Assembly: GCA_016709865.1 (NCBI GenBank) | Contig: JADJLX010000002.1 | Location: 558,001 to 622,000, forward strand | Length of the DNA stretch: 64,000 bases | Reading direction: 5' to 3' | From: Bacteroidales bacterium | Lineage (GTDB): Bacteria > Bacteroidota > Bacteroidia > Bacteroidales > VadinHA17 | Shown: one piece after another, positions 23,333 through 31,914 of the stretch | Layout: each line of letters begins with the position of its first letter | Numbering within the stretch: the stretch's first letter is position 1 | Notes under the pieces: model-generated | The model's database searches: none | The model's input: only the letters and a program-made list of their open reading frames with translations | Told to the model about the DNA's origin: nothing | Position numbers and translations under genes: made by a program

Positions 23333-26300
23333 CTAAAGTGCCTGGAGTGTCGATATCACAGCCATGCCTTTCTTGCCATCCATTCTGATAAGAAGCGGAT
23401 TTTCAAACCTGATATGTCTGAAAAACTTCCCTTTCTCTATAACTTTCTGATCTTTAAATTTATCCCATAGTACTGTTCCATCTTTGGTGCCCTCATTAAT
23501 TGAGAAATAGCCAACATTCATAGATGTGACATTATGGAAAAAATGTGAACCAAGTGATGCATCGAGGTGAAAGTCAGGCAGGCTCACTTCAACGATTACT
23601 TTTGCATTCGAAATCTGCGGCCATACAACAGGTATTCCCAGAAAGCGGTCTTTTGTTCCCCATCTGCCCGGACCAATAAGAACATACTGCCTGTTTTCTG
23701 CCAGCATTTTTTCGTTCATCAGATCTATCTCAGAGGCCATCTGGTTAGTAAGCATATTGTTAAATTTCCCGGGTTCGAGATAAATAAGGTCAGTGATATC
23801 ACTAATTACACCGTTCCCCATGCTCTTCTTCGTAACAAGTAACAAGTCATCGGTATAAATAGTTTCGGGATCAATTGAATACCCCGCTCCGCTGCCTGCA
23901 AGAGGTTTTACCTGAAGCAAATAAAATGATGCTTTCCCATCTTCATCTTTTGTAAGGTCTACAGCAAACTCAATTTCCACCGGTGTCCCGAAAGCTTCTT
24001 TAACAACATCCAGAACAATCTTCAGTGTTGAAGCCAGAGGAATATAATCGTACTTCAGAATATCAGCAAAATTTATTACTCTCGGACCGGGCATGTCAAG
24101 TCCCGGTATAATTGTGTCATTATCAGTGTTCAATACCGAAGCTGAATGTTTAAGAGTTCCATGTTTTTCAGCAATACTGATGTCAAGGGATATCAGTCCG
24201 GCATCCTCCCCCTCAAGGAGGTTAAAATCATTTTTTGACATGTCAACAGCATAAAACATCACCTGGGAGTTTTTGTAAAGGTCTTTTTGCGATACAATGT
24301 CAAGCGAAGGATAAGAAGGTGAAAAGCGATAAGCCCTCTCCCCTTCCACAACATACTGACCCAGTCCTACAGCGATAACAGAGAATCCGTCCTCAGGCTT
24401 CATATGTGCCACAGGATAAAAATTAAATGATTGTGCCGTTCCACTGATATGCGGATAAAACACATTCTCAAACCTGTTACCAACGGCAGCCTGAATTACA
24501 ACGGCCATTTTCTCCTGTTCAATCTTATAGCTTATAGCTTCAAAATATGTCCGGGAATTACGGGAGTATATTGAAGCGAATACCAGTTTAATTGCATCAG
24601 ACAATTGCTTAAGCCGTTTCTCAGGATCGGGATTTACATTAGGTAGCAAATAAGTACCGAAGATGCCTGAAAACGGCTGGCTCATTGAATCTTCAAAGAG
24701 GCTTGAGGAACGCACAGCCAGAGGTGTCTTAATAAGCCTTATAAATACTTTCAGTTCTTTTTCAAGAGTATAGCTCAGGCTTCCGTTAAGGAACAGGTTC
24801 TGAAGTTTCTCAAAGTCCTTCTCCTCTTTTACCTTATCCCACAAATGGTTACGCTCCATAAACATATCAAACTCATCTGTACCGATAATAGCAGTAATAG
24901 GTGTTTTGATGTTAATTCCAGGTGTGAGACGACTAAGTTCAAAACTATAGATAAGTGTATTGATGAAGGCCAGACCTCGGCCTTTTCCACCAAGCGATCC
25001 GCTTGAAAGACTCACTACATTTGTTTCATCAATAACAGCAGATTCCTCAAAATTGACAATTTTGCCCTTATTCATTTCCCGACGGCGCTTGCGGATGATG
25101 TTGAGCAGGAACTCCCTTAACTCCTTCATGCTCTTGAAATCAGTGACTCTGATCGGATTTATCATCTTGGCTATTTTCACTTCCCCTCTAGCCATAAGCC
25201 ATAATGAGAAGTGATTCTTCATGGAGTGATAAACCAGTGAATCTTCAGGAACTGTCTGAAGATAAGCTTCAAACTCCTTCATTGACTTCGCAACGGCTAT
25301 CTGCCGTCCGGTATTATCGCGGTAAACAAAATGGCCAAATCCAAGGTAGTAGTTTATGAAGGATTTAAGGTCCTGAAGAAGACTTTCAGAGTTTTTACTT
25401 ATAAAATTGCATTTAAGTGAATGAGCGAACCTGGCATTTTCCGGATTTGATGACTGGAGAACTGCAGGAAGGTTAGGCAAATCCTTCTTGATCTGCTGAA
25501 TAAGATCGAATCCTGCAGTATCGCTCATTTCCCCTTTCCGCGGAAACTGAATATCAGATATGACACACAGAAGGCTCTCCTTATATTTATCATAAATTGT
25601 TATTGCATCTTCATAGTTGGAGGCGAGAAGGACCTTTGGTCTTGCCCTGAGTTTAAGCACCTTATACAACTCATCGGTTGATACATCCTCAATCAGATTC
25701 TTAGTCTGCTCCATTACAAGAGTGTAAAGCATCGGTAGATAGCTTGAATAATATTCAGCAGAATCCTCAACCAGAAGAATTACACGAGTGAGGCCTTTCT
25801 TAGTATCATTATCGACATTTACCTTGTCTTCCAGGAGCTTAACCATTGCAAAAAACACCTTCGATTCACCGGTCCATACAAAATAGTTATCAAAAGGTAT
25901 TCCCAGGGCCTTCTGCTTCTTTACAAAATGTACATCGCCATGGTTATTAAGCAAAATGAATGTAGGAATGTAAGGATACTTATTCTTGATTTTCTTGCAA
26001 AGCAGCATGGGGCTCTCTTTATCCACGCCGATCATAATAAAAATCATGTCATAATGCCTTGCCTTAAGCCGGGTAAATGCCTCATCTTCACCAGAAACCC
26101 CTGTAACCCTGGGTATTGAAGTAAGGCTCATCTGATAATACTCACCAAGTATATGATCTGAAAACCGGCCCTCACCTTCAATTGAATAGGCATCATAAAG
26201 GTTTGCCACAAGTAATATCTCTTTTACTTTGAAGGGCATCAGATCATGAAATACATCTCTTTCCGCATTGTGACGATCGAGAAATTTCTGCAACAGTTTC

Positions 26301-26785
26301 CTGCTTGAAGTATCTTTTACATTATCGTCTTCCTCTTTCGGTGACTGAGCCAGCCTAATAATGTCTCTTGCCAGATAACTGTTTATATACCCGGTCATGA
26401 GACTGCCTATATTTTGTATCAGGTCTCTTTCCTCTTTCAGGAATGGACCTTCATTTTCGGGACTGAACTCTTTGGTATAGAAGATCTCAATGTATCCCTT
26501 TTCACCATTGATCGAATCGAACTCCTGAACCATTCTCCAGTTTGTTTCAACAAAATCAACTGACTCAAATACCTTACCCATGAATCTGATCCTCGCAACG
26601 GTGTATTCAGGATATTGCCAGGCGGCAGGAAGAAGAAGCACTATTTGCTGAAGTGATTCTTCAATCGGTTTTCCTTCCTTGAGAATGTATGTTGTGCGGT
26701 TGATACAGCCAAGTTCCTTTAGTCTCTCCTGCTGTTCATGGAGAAGACGCCTGTATTCGGGACTGTTATGATTTGAATCAACCAT
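23333..26785 (-). CDS. GAF/receiver/PEP-synthase-type ATP-grasp protein A (no recognisable phospho-His motif)
   Basis: 1150 aa paralogue of the next gene with an extra N-terminal module. Residues 25-140 resemble a GAF sensor domain (TTYILKEGKPIEESLQQIV, then FLKEERDLIQNIGSLM). Residues 188-320 are a degenerate receiver. Residues 334-470 are a complete-looking receiver: E340-D341, acceptor D411 in VISDIQFPRKG, QSS at 444-446, and K464. A linker with KNHFSLWLMARGE (523-535) leads to a PPDK_N-type ATP-binding domain with GSLGGKGRGLAF (596-607), PLAVRSSSLFEDS and EIEF...LLQVKPL. The C-terminus repeats the GPGRWGTKDRFLGIPV and GSHFF blocks. No phospho-histidine motif is recognised. It lies downstream of korAB, beyond a strong terminator. 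Function unknown. Confidence 0.8.
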   Translation of the reverse strand: MVDSNHNSPEYRRLLHEQQERLKELGCINRTTYILKEGKPIEESLQQIVLLLPAAWQYPEYTVARIRFMGKVFESVDFVETNWRMVQEFDSINGEKGYIEIFYTKEFSPENEGPFLKEERDLIQNIGSLMTGYINSYLARDIIRLAQSPKEEDDNVKDTSSRKLLQKFLDRHNAERDVFHDLMPFKVKEILLVANLYDAYSIEGEGRFSDHILGEYYQMSLTSIPRVTGVSGEDEAFTRLKARHYDMIFIMIGVDKESPMLLCKKIKNKYPYIPTFILLNNHGDVHFVKKQKALGIPFDNYFVWTGESKVFFAMVKLLEDKVNVDNDTKKGLTRVILLVEDSAEYYSSYLPMLYTLVMEQTKNLIEDVSTDELYKVLKLRARPKVLLASNYEDAITIYDKYKESLLCVISDIQFPRKGEMSDTAGFDLIQQIKKDLPNLPAVLQSSNPENARFAHSLKCNFISKNSESLLQDLKSFINYYLGFGHFVYRDNTGRQIAVAKSMKEFEAYLQTVPEDSLVYHSMKNHFSLWLMARGEVKIAKMINPIRVTDFKSMKELREFLLNIIRKRRREMNKGKIVNFEESAVIDETNVVSLSSGSLGGKGRGLAFINTLIYSFELSRLTPGINIKTPITAIIGTDEFDMFMERNHLWDKVKEEKDFEKLQNLFLNGSLSYTLEKELKVFIRLIKTPLAVRSSSLFEDSMSQPFSGIFGTYLLPNVNPDPEKRLKQLSDAIKLVFASIYSRNSRTYFEAISYKIEQEKMAVVIQAAVGNRFENVFYPHISGTAQSFNFYPVAHMKPEDGFSVIAVGLGQYVVEGERAYRFSPSYPSLDIVSQKDLYKNSQVMFYAVDMSKNDFNLLEGEDAGLISLDISIAEKHGTLKHSASVLNTDNDTIIPGLDMPGPRVINFADILKYDYIPLASTLKIVLDVVKEAFGTPVEIEFAVDLTKDEDGKASFYLLQVKPLAGSGAGYSIDPETIYTDDLLLVTKKSMGNGVISDITDLIYLEPGKFNNMLTNQMASEIDLMNEKMLAENRQYVLIGPGRWGTKDRFLGIPVVWPQISNAKVIVEVSLPDFHLDASLGSHFFHNVTSMNVGYFSINEGTKDGTVLWDKFKDQKVIEKGKFFRHIRFENPLLIRMDGKKGMAVISTLQAL

Positions 26786-26871
26786 TCAGAAATATGTTGG
26801 ATCAGTTTTTAAAATTACGAAAATTACTTGTATCACGTTGCTGGGGCGAATTTATAATCCCTGCCGTGCTA

Positions 26872-26911
26872 TTTAAAAACAAAACTGGCACGGATCACAG
26901 ATCCGCGCCAG
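26872..26911 (-). terminator. Rho-independent terminator after korAB
   Basis: On the minus strand a 12-bp stem with one mismatch (CTGGCGCGGATC against GATCCGTGCCAG) is followed by TTTTGTTTTT. It lies 33 bases past the korB stop and separates korAB from the ATP-grasp gene. Confidence 0.8.
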
Positions 26912-26943
26912 CATATAATAAGTGTCATAATTACACTAATAAT

Positions 26944-27966
26944 CTATTCCACTTTCCAGGTTGATCCGTGCATAAGCAGATCATCCATGCACTTGATTTT
27001 GGAAGTTTTCTTAATTTCAGATATCTGTTCTGTCATTGCGCTATCATAAGTGACACCCTCAACAGCTCTGATAACTCCCAGAGCTACAGGAAATTCAGGA
27101 TATCTCATATTTGCCAGCATATATTGAATACCCGGATTAGGTTCTGTGGCATCATGTACAATTATATCCTTTTCGGTAATGCCATCTTCACCAATCTTTA
27201 CAACACGCAGTTTAAGTCCGTCGAGTATAAGACCTTTGTCATTATTCTTTCCAAAGATCATTGGTTGCCCGTGTTTGAGGATAAGGGTCCGGTCGTCGCG
27301 TACCTCTTTATCCGCAACGGTATCATGTACACCGTCGTTGAAGATGACACAGTTCTGGAGTACTTCCACAACGGATGTTCCTTTATGTCTGGCTGCCTCG
27401 GTATAAATCTGAGTTGAAAGAGCGATGTTGGTGTCGATAGTCCTGGCAAAGAATTTGCCTTTAGCGCCAATAACAAGTTCACCTACTGAGAACGGCTCTT
27501 CAACTGTCCCGTATGGTGAAGTTTTTGTCACAATCCCCTTTGTTGAAGTAGGTGAATACTGGCCTTTTGTGAGCCCATAGATTTCATTATTAAAGAGAAT
27601 TATATTGATATTAATATTCCTTCTTATTACATGGATAAAGTGGTTTCCGCCAATTGCAAGTGCATCACCATCACCTGTGATCTGCCAGACTGAGAGCTCA
27701 GGATTAGCTGTTTTTACACCTGAGGCAATAGCGGAAGCACGGCCGTGAATACTATGAAAGCCATAGGTATCCATATAATAAGGAAACCTCGATGAGCAGC
27801 CAATTCCTGAAATAAACGCAAATTTTTCTTTAGGTATTCCCAATTCGGGAAGTGCCCTCTGAACAGAACTTAATATTGCATGGTCACCACAACCAGGGCA
27901 CCATCTTACTTCCTGATCACTCTTAAAATCTTTAGGAGTATATTTATTTACTACAGTCTCTTCCAT
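26944..27966 (-). CDS. korB: 2-oxoacid:ferredoxin oxidoreductase, beta subunit
   Basis: 340 aa thiamine-diphosphate subunit. The N-terminal WCPGCGDHAIL holds cluster cysteines and the TPP pocket. TGDGDALAIGGNHFIH with downstream LFNNEIYGLTKGQYSPTS is the TPP/Mg motif. It pairs with the gamma-alpha fused subunit encoded one base upstream. The two-subunit layout is typical of 2-oxoglutarate (Kor) enzymes, which make succinyl-CoA or run in reverse for CO2 fixation, but pyruvate or branched-chain specificity is possible. No ferredoxin-type delta subunit lies nearby. Confidence 0.92.
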   Translation of the reverse strand: MEETVVNKYTPKDFKSDQEVRWCPGCGDHAILSSVQRALPELGIPKEKFAFISGIGCSSRFPYYMDTYGFHSIHGRASAIASGVKTANPELSVWQITGDGDALAIGGNHFIHVIRRNININIILFNNEIYGLTKGQYSPTSTKGIVTKTSPYGTVEEPFSVGELVIGAKGKFFARTIDTNIALSTQIYTEAARHKGTSVVEVLQNCVIFNDGVHDTVADKEVRDDRTLILKHGQPMIFGKNNDKGLILDGLKLRVVKIGEDGITEKDIIVHDATEPNPGIQYMLANMRYPEFPVALGVIRAVEGVTYDSAMTEQISEIKKTSKIKCMDDLLMHGSTWKVE

Positions 27967-27967
27967 A

Positions 27968-29812
27968 TTACATACCCTCCAGCATATTAATGCATTTGTC
28001 CTTTATATCATTTATTGTAAACGGGATACCCTGAACCTTATTTATCTGTTCATAAGTAAACTCCTGGTGTTTCATCCTCAGATAATTGGCGAACTGACCA
28101 AGGTTAAGCTCAGCTACAACTATCTTCTTGAAGTTATTAAACACATCCTTAACATTTTTTGGCAGCGGATTTATATAATTGAAATTTGCCAGACTTACAT
28201 CATAACCCTCAGCCTGCAATTCACGCACAGCAGTAATCAGATATCCGTATGATCCTCCCCACCCGACAAGGAGCAGATCACCTTTCGGAGCTCCGAAGAC
28301 TTTTAAGTCAGGGATTTCATTAGCAACCCTTTGCACTTTTTCCTCCCTTGTGTTTACCATCATTTCATGGTTTTCAGGGACATAAGAAACATTACCCTTA
28401 GCTGTTTTCTCCAATCCTCCTATTCTGTGTTCAAGCCCCGGTGTTCCGGGAATAGCCCATGAACGTGCAAGTTTTTCACAATCACGGTGATAAGGGTGGT
28501 AAGGCTGGTCGCTCTTAACAGCGATCGGCGGATTTATTTTTGGCAGATCCTTCATTGAAGGTATCCTCCATGGTTCAGTGCCGTTTGCAAGATAGCTGTC
28601 AGAAAGAAGTAAAACCGGGGTCATGTGCTCAAGAGCAATTCTGGCTGACTCAAAAGCAAAATGGAAACAATCAGAAGGAGTACTTGCGGCAATTACAACA
28701 ACCGGACACTCTCCATTTCGTCCGTAAAGGGCTTGCAATAGATCGGCCTGTTCAGTCTTGGTAGGTAATCCTGTAGAAGGTCCTCCTCTCTGAACGTCAA
28801 TAATCACAATCGGCAATTCAGCCATCACAGCCAGTCCTATAGCTTCTGACTTAAGTGCCAGTCCGGGACCGGAAGTAGAAGTAACTGCCAGTTTGCCGGC
28901 AAAACTTGCTCCGAGGGATGTACAGATCCCTGCAATCTCGTCTTCGGCCTGAAAGCTTTTTACTCCAAGATCTTTGTGTGCAGCGAGCTCTTCAAGAATA
29001 CCTGTTGCAGGTGTAATAGGGTATGAACCAATGAACAGGTCAAGTCCAGATTTTTCTGCAGCAGCCAGTAATCCCCATGCTGTGGATGTATTTCCATTAA
29101 TGTTCCTGTATGTTCCTTTAGCTATTTCAGCCGGAAGGATCTTATAAACAGGACTAAGTGCCTCAATTGTTTCAGCATAGTAATAACCTGTGCGCAGGGC
29201 AACTTTGTTTGCTTCGGCAATGCCAGGCTTATTTTGAAATTTTTTATCAAAATAATCCTCGGTATATTTTAATTTGCGGTCGAAGAGCCAGTACACCATT
29301 CCAAGGGCAAACATATTTTTTGTCCGCAGAACAGATTTAGGATCAAGTCCGTAGTCTTTCAGCGCTTCTTTCACCATTGATGAAATTGGCGCATCTATGA
29401 TAACACAATGATCAAGCTTTTCTTCTCCGATAGGATCCTTCTTATAACCAGCTTTTTCGATATTTTTCTCAGTGAAGTTATCTTTATCGTAAATTACAGT
29501 ACCACCTCTTTTTATCCACTTTGCATTTGCTTTTATAGCAGCAGGGTTCATCGCCACCAGAACATCAGAAAAGTCCCCGGGAGTATTTATTTCGGAATGC
29601 CCCAGATGAACCTGGAATCCTGATACCCCGCCAACTGTACCCTGAGGAGCCCGGATTTCAGCCGGATAGTCGGGAAAGGTGGATAAGTCATTTCCAAATA
29701 AGGCTGCTGTGTCGGAGAAGAGTGTCCCTGTCAGCTGCATTCCGTCTCCTGAATCACCGGAAAAACGGATAACCACCTCTTCTCTTTCGATAACCTGTGA
29801 TTTTTTACCCAT
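27968..29812 (-). CDS. korA: 2-oxoacid:ferredoxin oxidoreductase, fused gamma-alpha subunit
   Basis: 614 aa. Residues about 8-195 are the gamma domain (VIRFSGDSGDGMQLTG, then FPDYPAEIRAPQGTVGGVSGFQVHLG). From about 225 the alpha/pyrimidine domain follows: GSYPITPATGILEELA, FQAEDEIAGICTSLGAS and TSTSGPGLALKSEAIGLAVMAELPIVIIDVQRGGPSTGLPTK split over that region, ending with the transketolase-C-like domain. The gamma-alpha fusion is the usual Kor/Vor arrangement in Bacteroidota. A -7 element at 29857-29864 and an FNR/CRP-like dyad at 29909-29922 precede it. Confidence 0.93.
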   Translation of the reverse strand: MGKKSQVIEREEVVIRFSGDSGDGMQLTGTLFSDTAALFGNDLSTFPDYPAEIRAPQGTVGGVSGFQVHLGHSEINTPGDFSDVLVAMNPAAIKANAKWIKRGGTVIYDKDNFTEKNIEKAGYKKDPIGEEKLDHCVIIDAPISSMVKEALKDYGLDPKSVLRTKNMFALGMVYWLFDRKLKYTEDYFDKKFQNKPGIAEANKVALRTGYYYAETIEALSPVYKILPAEIAKGTYRNINGNTSTAWGLLAAAEKSGLDLFIGSYPITPATGILEELAAHKDLGVKSFQAEDEIAGICTSLGASFAGKLAVTSTSGPGLALKSEAIGLAVMAELPIVIIDVQRGGPSTGLPTKTEQADLLQALYGRNGECPVVVIAASTPSDCFHFAFESARIALEHMTPVLLLSDSYLANGTEPWRIPSMKDLPKINPPIAVKSDQPYHPYHRDCEKLARSWAIPGTPGLEHRIGGLEKTAKGNVSYVPENHEMMVNTREEKVQRVANEIPDLKVFGAPKGDLLLVGWGGSYGYLITAVRELQAEGYDVSLANFNYINPLPKNVKDVFNNFKKIVVAELNLGQFANYLRMKHQEFTYEQINKVQGIPFTINDIKDKCINMLEGM

Positions 29813-29856
29813 ATAAGAAATAATTTATTAAACTAAGTAGGTTGTCTTACAAAGCT

Positions 29857-29864
29857 CAAAATTA
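29857..29864 (-). promoter_or_regulatory. -7 promoter element of korAB
   Basis: Minus strand TAATTTTG matches TAnnTTTG about 45 bases before the korA ATG. There is no -33 TTTG, consistent with activator dependence. Confidence 0.5.
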
Positions 29865-29908
29865 GCTTTTTAAAAAATGAAAAATAGTATAGAAACTACT
29901 TTTACCGT

Positions 29909-29922
29909 ATGATATTGATCAT
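29909..29922. promoter_or_regulatory. FNR/CRP-like dyad, about -62 from the korAB promoter
   Basis: ATGAT-ATTG-ATCAT is a perfect 5-bp dyad with a 4-base spacer, matching the FNR consensus TTGAT-N4-ATCAA at 8 of 10 positions. Its centre, 29915.5, is about 62 bases upstream of the start point expected from the -7 element, a standard class I activator position. Confidence 0.45.
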
Positions 29923-29943
29923 GTTTTACCTCCGGCGCTGATA

Positions 29944-30744
29944 CTAGCTCCAGATATCAGCCTTTTTAAGGTTTATCTCACCCTCAAAAAACATTCTGGC
30001 TATTTTTTCAAAATAATCAGTATAATCGGAAATGAAGAACTGATCCTTTACCAGGGCTTTATCGTTGAGAAGGTTATTCTTCTCGAGGGTATCCCTGAGA
30101 ATCATAGCGACTATTCTTGCCGAATCGACAACCTCTACATTAAAATTGAAAATTTTGCTAATCTGATTCTTGATTATCGGATAATGAGTACAACCAAGAA
30201 TTAATGCCTGAATTCCTGCCAGTGATTCATTCGAAAGATATGAACGTATGATTGCATTACTGATATCATCAAAAATAAAACCTTCCTCAATCATTGGAAC
30301 CAGCAGCGGTGTAGCTACAGATACAACTGATGTTGATGGTGAGATCTCTTTTATCTTGGTTTCATATGTTCCGGAGCTGACAGTTCGTTTTGTGCCGATC
30401 ACCCCTATTTTACTGAAGTTTTTTGTGCCAATATACTCAACCACAGGATCAATCACGTCTATCAGGATAGTCTTATCGCGGAAACGGTCTTTAAGCGATT
30501 CGAAAGCGGATGCAGATGCAGAATTACAGGCAATAAGAACGACTTTTGCATTATGATCCAGAAGGAATTCGGTAATACGCTGTGAATAGAATCTGATCGA
30601 TTCAGCCGATTTATCACCGTAAGGAAGGTGTGCTGTGTCGCCAAAGTAAACCAGGCTCTCTCCCGGCAGGATCTGCTTAATAGCGTGTGCAACGGTAAGT
30701 CCGCCAACTCCTGAATCAAATATTCCTATAGGTTGTTCTTTCAC
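29944..30744 (-). CDS. murI: Glutamate racemase
   Basis: 266 aa from a GTG at 30742-30744, giving the family N-terminus KEQPIGIFDSGVGGLTV. It interconverts L- and D-glutamate for peptidoglycan. Catalytic cysteines are in LIACNSASA and LGCTHYP, the base pair is completed by D in IFDSG, and substrate-binding YFGDTAHLPYG is present. The open frame extends to 30795, but those 17 codons are encoded by a terminator hairpin and its U-run, so the longer start is rejected. It is downstream of the bamA-ompH operon, beyond that terminator. Its transcription may depend on read-through or a promoter hidden in this short gap. Confidence 0.9.
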   Translation of the reverse strand: MKEQPIGIFDSGVGGLTVAHAIKQILPGESLVYFGDTAHLPYGDKSAESIRFYSQRITEFLLDHNAKVVLIACNSASASAFESLKDRFRDKTILIDVIDPVVEYIGTKNFSKIGVIGTKRTVSSGTYETKIKEISPSTSVVSVATPLLVPMIEEGFIFDDISNAIIRSYLSNESLAGIQALILGCTHYPIIKNQISKIFNFNVEVVDSARIVAMILRDTLEKNNLLNDKALVKDQFFISDYTDYFEKIARMFFEGEINLKKADIWS

Positions 30745-30759
30745 TTTGCCCGTATATTT

Positions 30760-30794
30760 AAAAAAATGACCATCTGCCAAGTGGCGGATGGTCA
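30760..30794 (-). terminator. Rho-independent terminator of the bamA-ompH-ompH operon
   Basis: Minus strand: a 12-bp stem with one G-U pair (arms 30767-30778 and 30783-30794, loop of 4), followed at once by seven T residues. It lies 20 bases after the last ompH stop. Confidence 0.85.
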
Positions 30795-30813
30795 CTTGTT
30801 TAAGGTATGTAAA

Positions 30814-31338
30814 TTACTTTAATCCTAATTTAGCTTTTGCGAGAGCCATAACGTTTGTACTCTTGGTCTCATCAAAATAGAGAAGTGATCCCTTTGATAT
30901 GTCAAAAACATAAAGGAATCCGTTTTCTTTTCCAACATCTTTAATTGCCTTATCTACTTTAGCATATACCGGTTGAAAGAGTTCAACCTGCTTCTGCTGA
31001 AGCTTTTCCTGAGCGTTAGTCTGATACTCCTGAATTTTCCTGTTCAGATCAATAAGTTCCTGCTCTTTGGTCTGTTTTACGAGATCGGTAAGGTTTTTGA
31101 GTTCCTTGTTATAAGCGTCACTCTTATTATTTAATTCAACTGACATCAGTTCGAGATAATTAATAAGCTCCTTGCGATATGCTTCCAGTTTGACATTTGC
31201 AGAATCAAATTCCGGCAAAGCAGTAATCAGTTCTTCGCTGTTTATATGTCCAAACTTAAAGCTCTGAGCCATCGCACTATTTCCCGCAAACACCAGCAGT
31301 ACTATCAAAGCCGCTATTCCTGTAAATCTTTTCATCAT
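30814..31338 (-). CDS. OmpH/Skp periplasmic chaperone
   Basis: 174 aa with a clear signal peptide (ending NSAMAQSF). The mature core starts FKFGHINSEELITALPEF, followed by a long charged coiled coil (about 45-125) and closes with NGFLYVFDISKGSLLYFDE, the OmpH/Skp pattern. Skp trimers hold unfolded barrel proteins in the periplasm for BamA. It is second of two tandem ompH genes after bamA. TACTTTTG at 31362-31369 could be an internal promoter. Confidence 0.9.
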   Translation of the reverse strand: MMKRFTGIAALIVLLVFAGNSAMAQSFKFGHINSEELITALPEFDSANVKLEAYRKELINYLELMSVELNNKSDAYNKELKNLTDLVKQTKEQELIDLNRKIQEYQTNAQEKLQQKQVELFQPVYAKVDKAIKDVGKENGFLYVFDISKGSLLYFDETKSTNVMALAKAKLGLK

Positions 31339-31361
31339 AATAATTTTTTAAAGAATAAATG

Positions 31362-31369
31362 CAAAAGTA
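31362..31369 (-). promoter_or_regulatory. Possible internal -7 element between the two ompH genes
   Basis: Minus strand TACTTTTG matches TAnnTTTG about 24 bases before the second ompH start; no -33 element was seen. Confidence 0.3.
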
Positions 31370-31374
31370 ATTAA

Positions 31375-31890
31375 TTAATTTTTATAACCTAATTTTTCGA
31401 GAACCTGGTCACTGAGGTCAAATTTCGGATTGGCAAACAGAATATTACCTCCCGCTGCTGTATCGAAAATAACAGCATAAGAACCTTCAACAGCCATCTC
31501 TTTTATAGCTTTTATTATTTCGTCCTGAATTGGTTTAACAAGTTCTTCCCTCTTCTTGAAAAGATCGCCTTCCATACCGAAGTATTTATTCTGGAGTTCT
31601 TTCATCTCTTTTTCCTTCGCGATGATAGCCTCTTCCCTCTTGGTTTTCATGTCCTGCGATAACAGTACTGCATCGTTCTGATATGATTTATACATCTGTT
31701 CAACAACAGCATAGCCATCTGCAATCTCTTTCTCCCACTGTACAGAAAGTTTATCAAGCTGTTCCTGCGCTGTTGTGAAGGCAGGAATATTTTTCCTGAT
31801 ATATTCAGAATCGACGAATGCATATTTCTGAGCTACAGCCATAGCTGAAGTCAGAACCAGTAAACTTATTAAAACACCTAACTTTTTCAT
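31375..31890 (-). CDS. OmpH/Skp periplasmic chaperone
   Basis: 171 aa, signal peptide ending SAMAVAQKY. Core AFVDSEYIRKNIPAFTTAQEQL, then a coiled coil with many Lys/Glu pairs, and a C-terminal GSYAVIFDTAAGGNILFANP. It is a paralogue of the following gene (same length, similar ends) and lies 24 bases after bamA, so chaperone and insertase are made together. A duplication of ompH behind bamA is common in Bacteroidota. Confidence 0.9.
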   Translation of the reverse strand: MKKLGVLISLLVLTSAMAVAQKYAFVDSEYIRKNIPAFTTAQEQLDKLSVQWEKEIADGYAVVEQMYKSYQNDAVLLSQDMKTKREEAIIAKEKEMKELQNKYFGMEGDLFKKREELVKPIQDEIIKAIKEMAVEGSYAVIFDTAAGGNILFANPKFDLSDQVLEKLGYKN

Positions 31891-31914
31891 AACTTCAAAT
31901 TTAAAATATACTTA

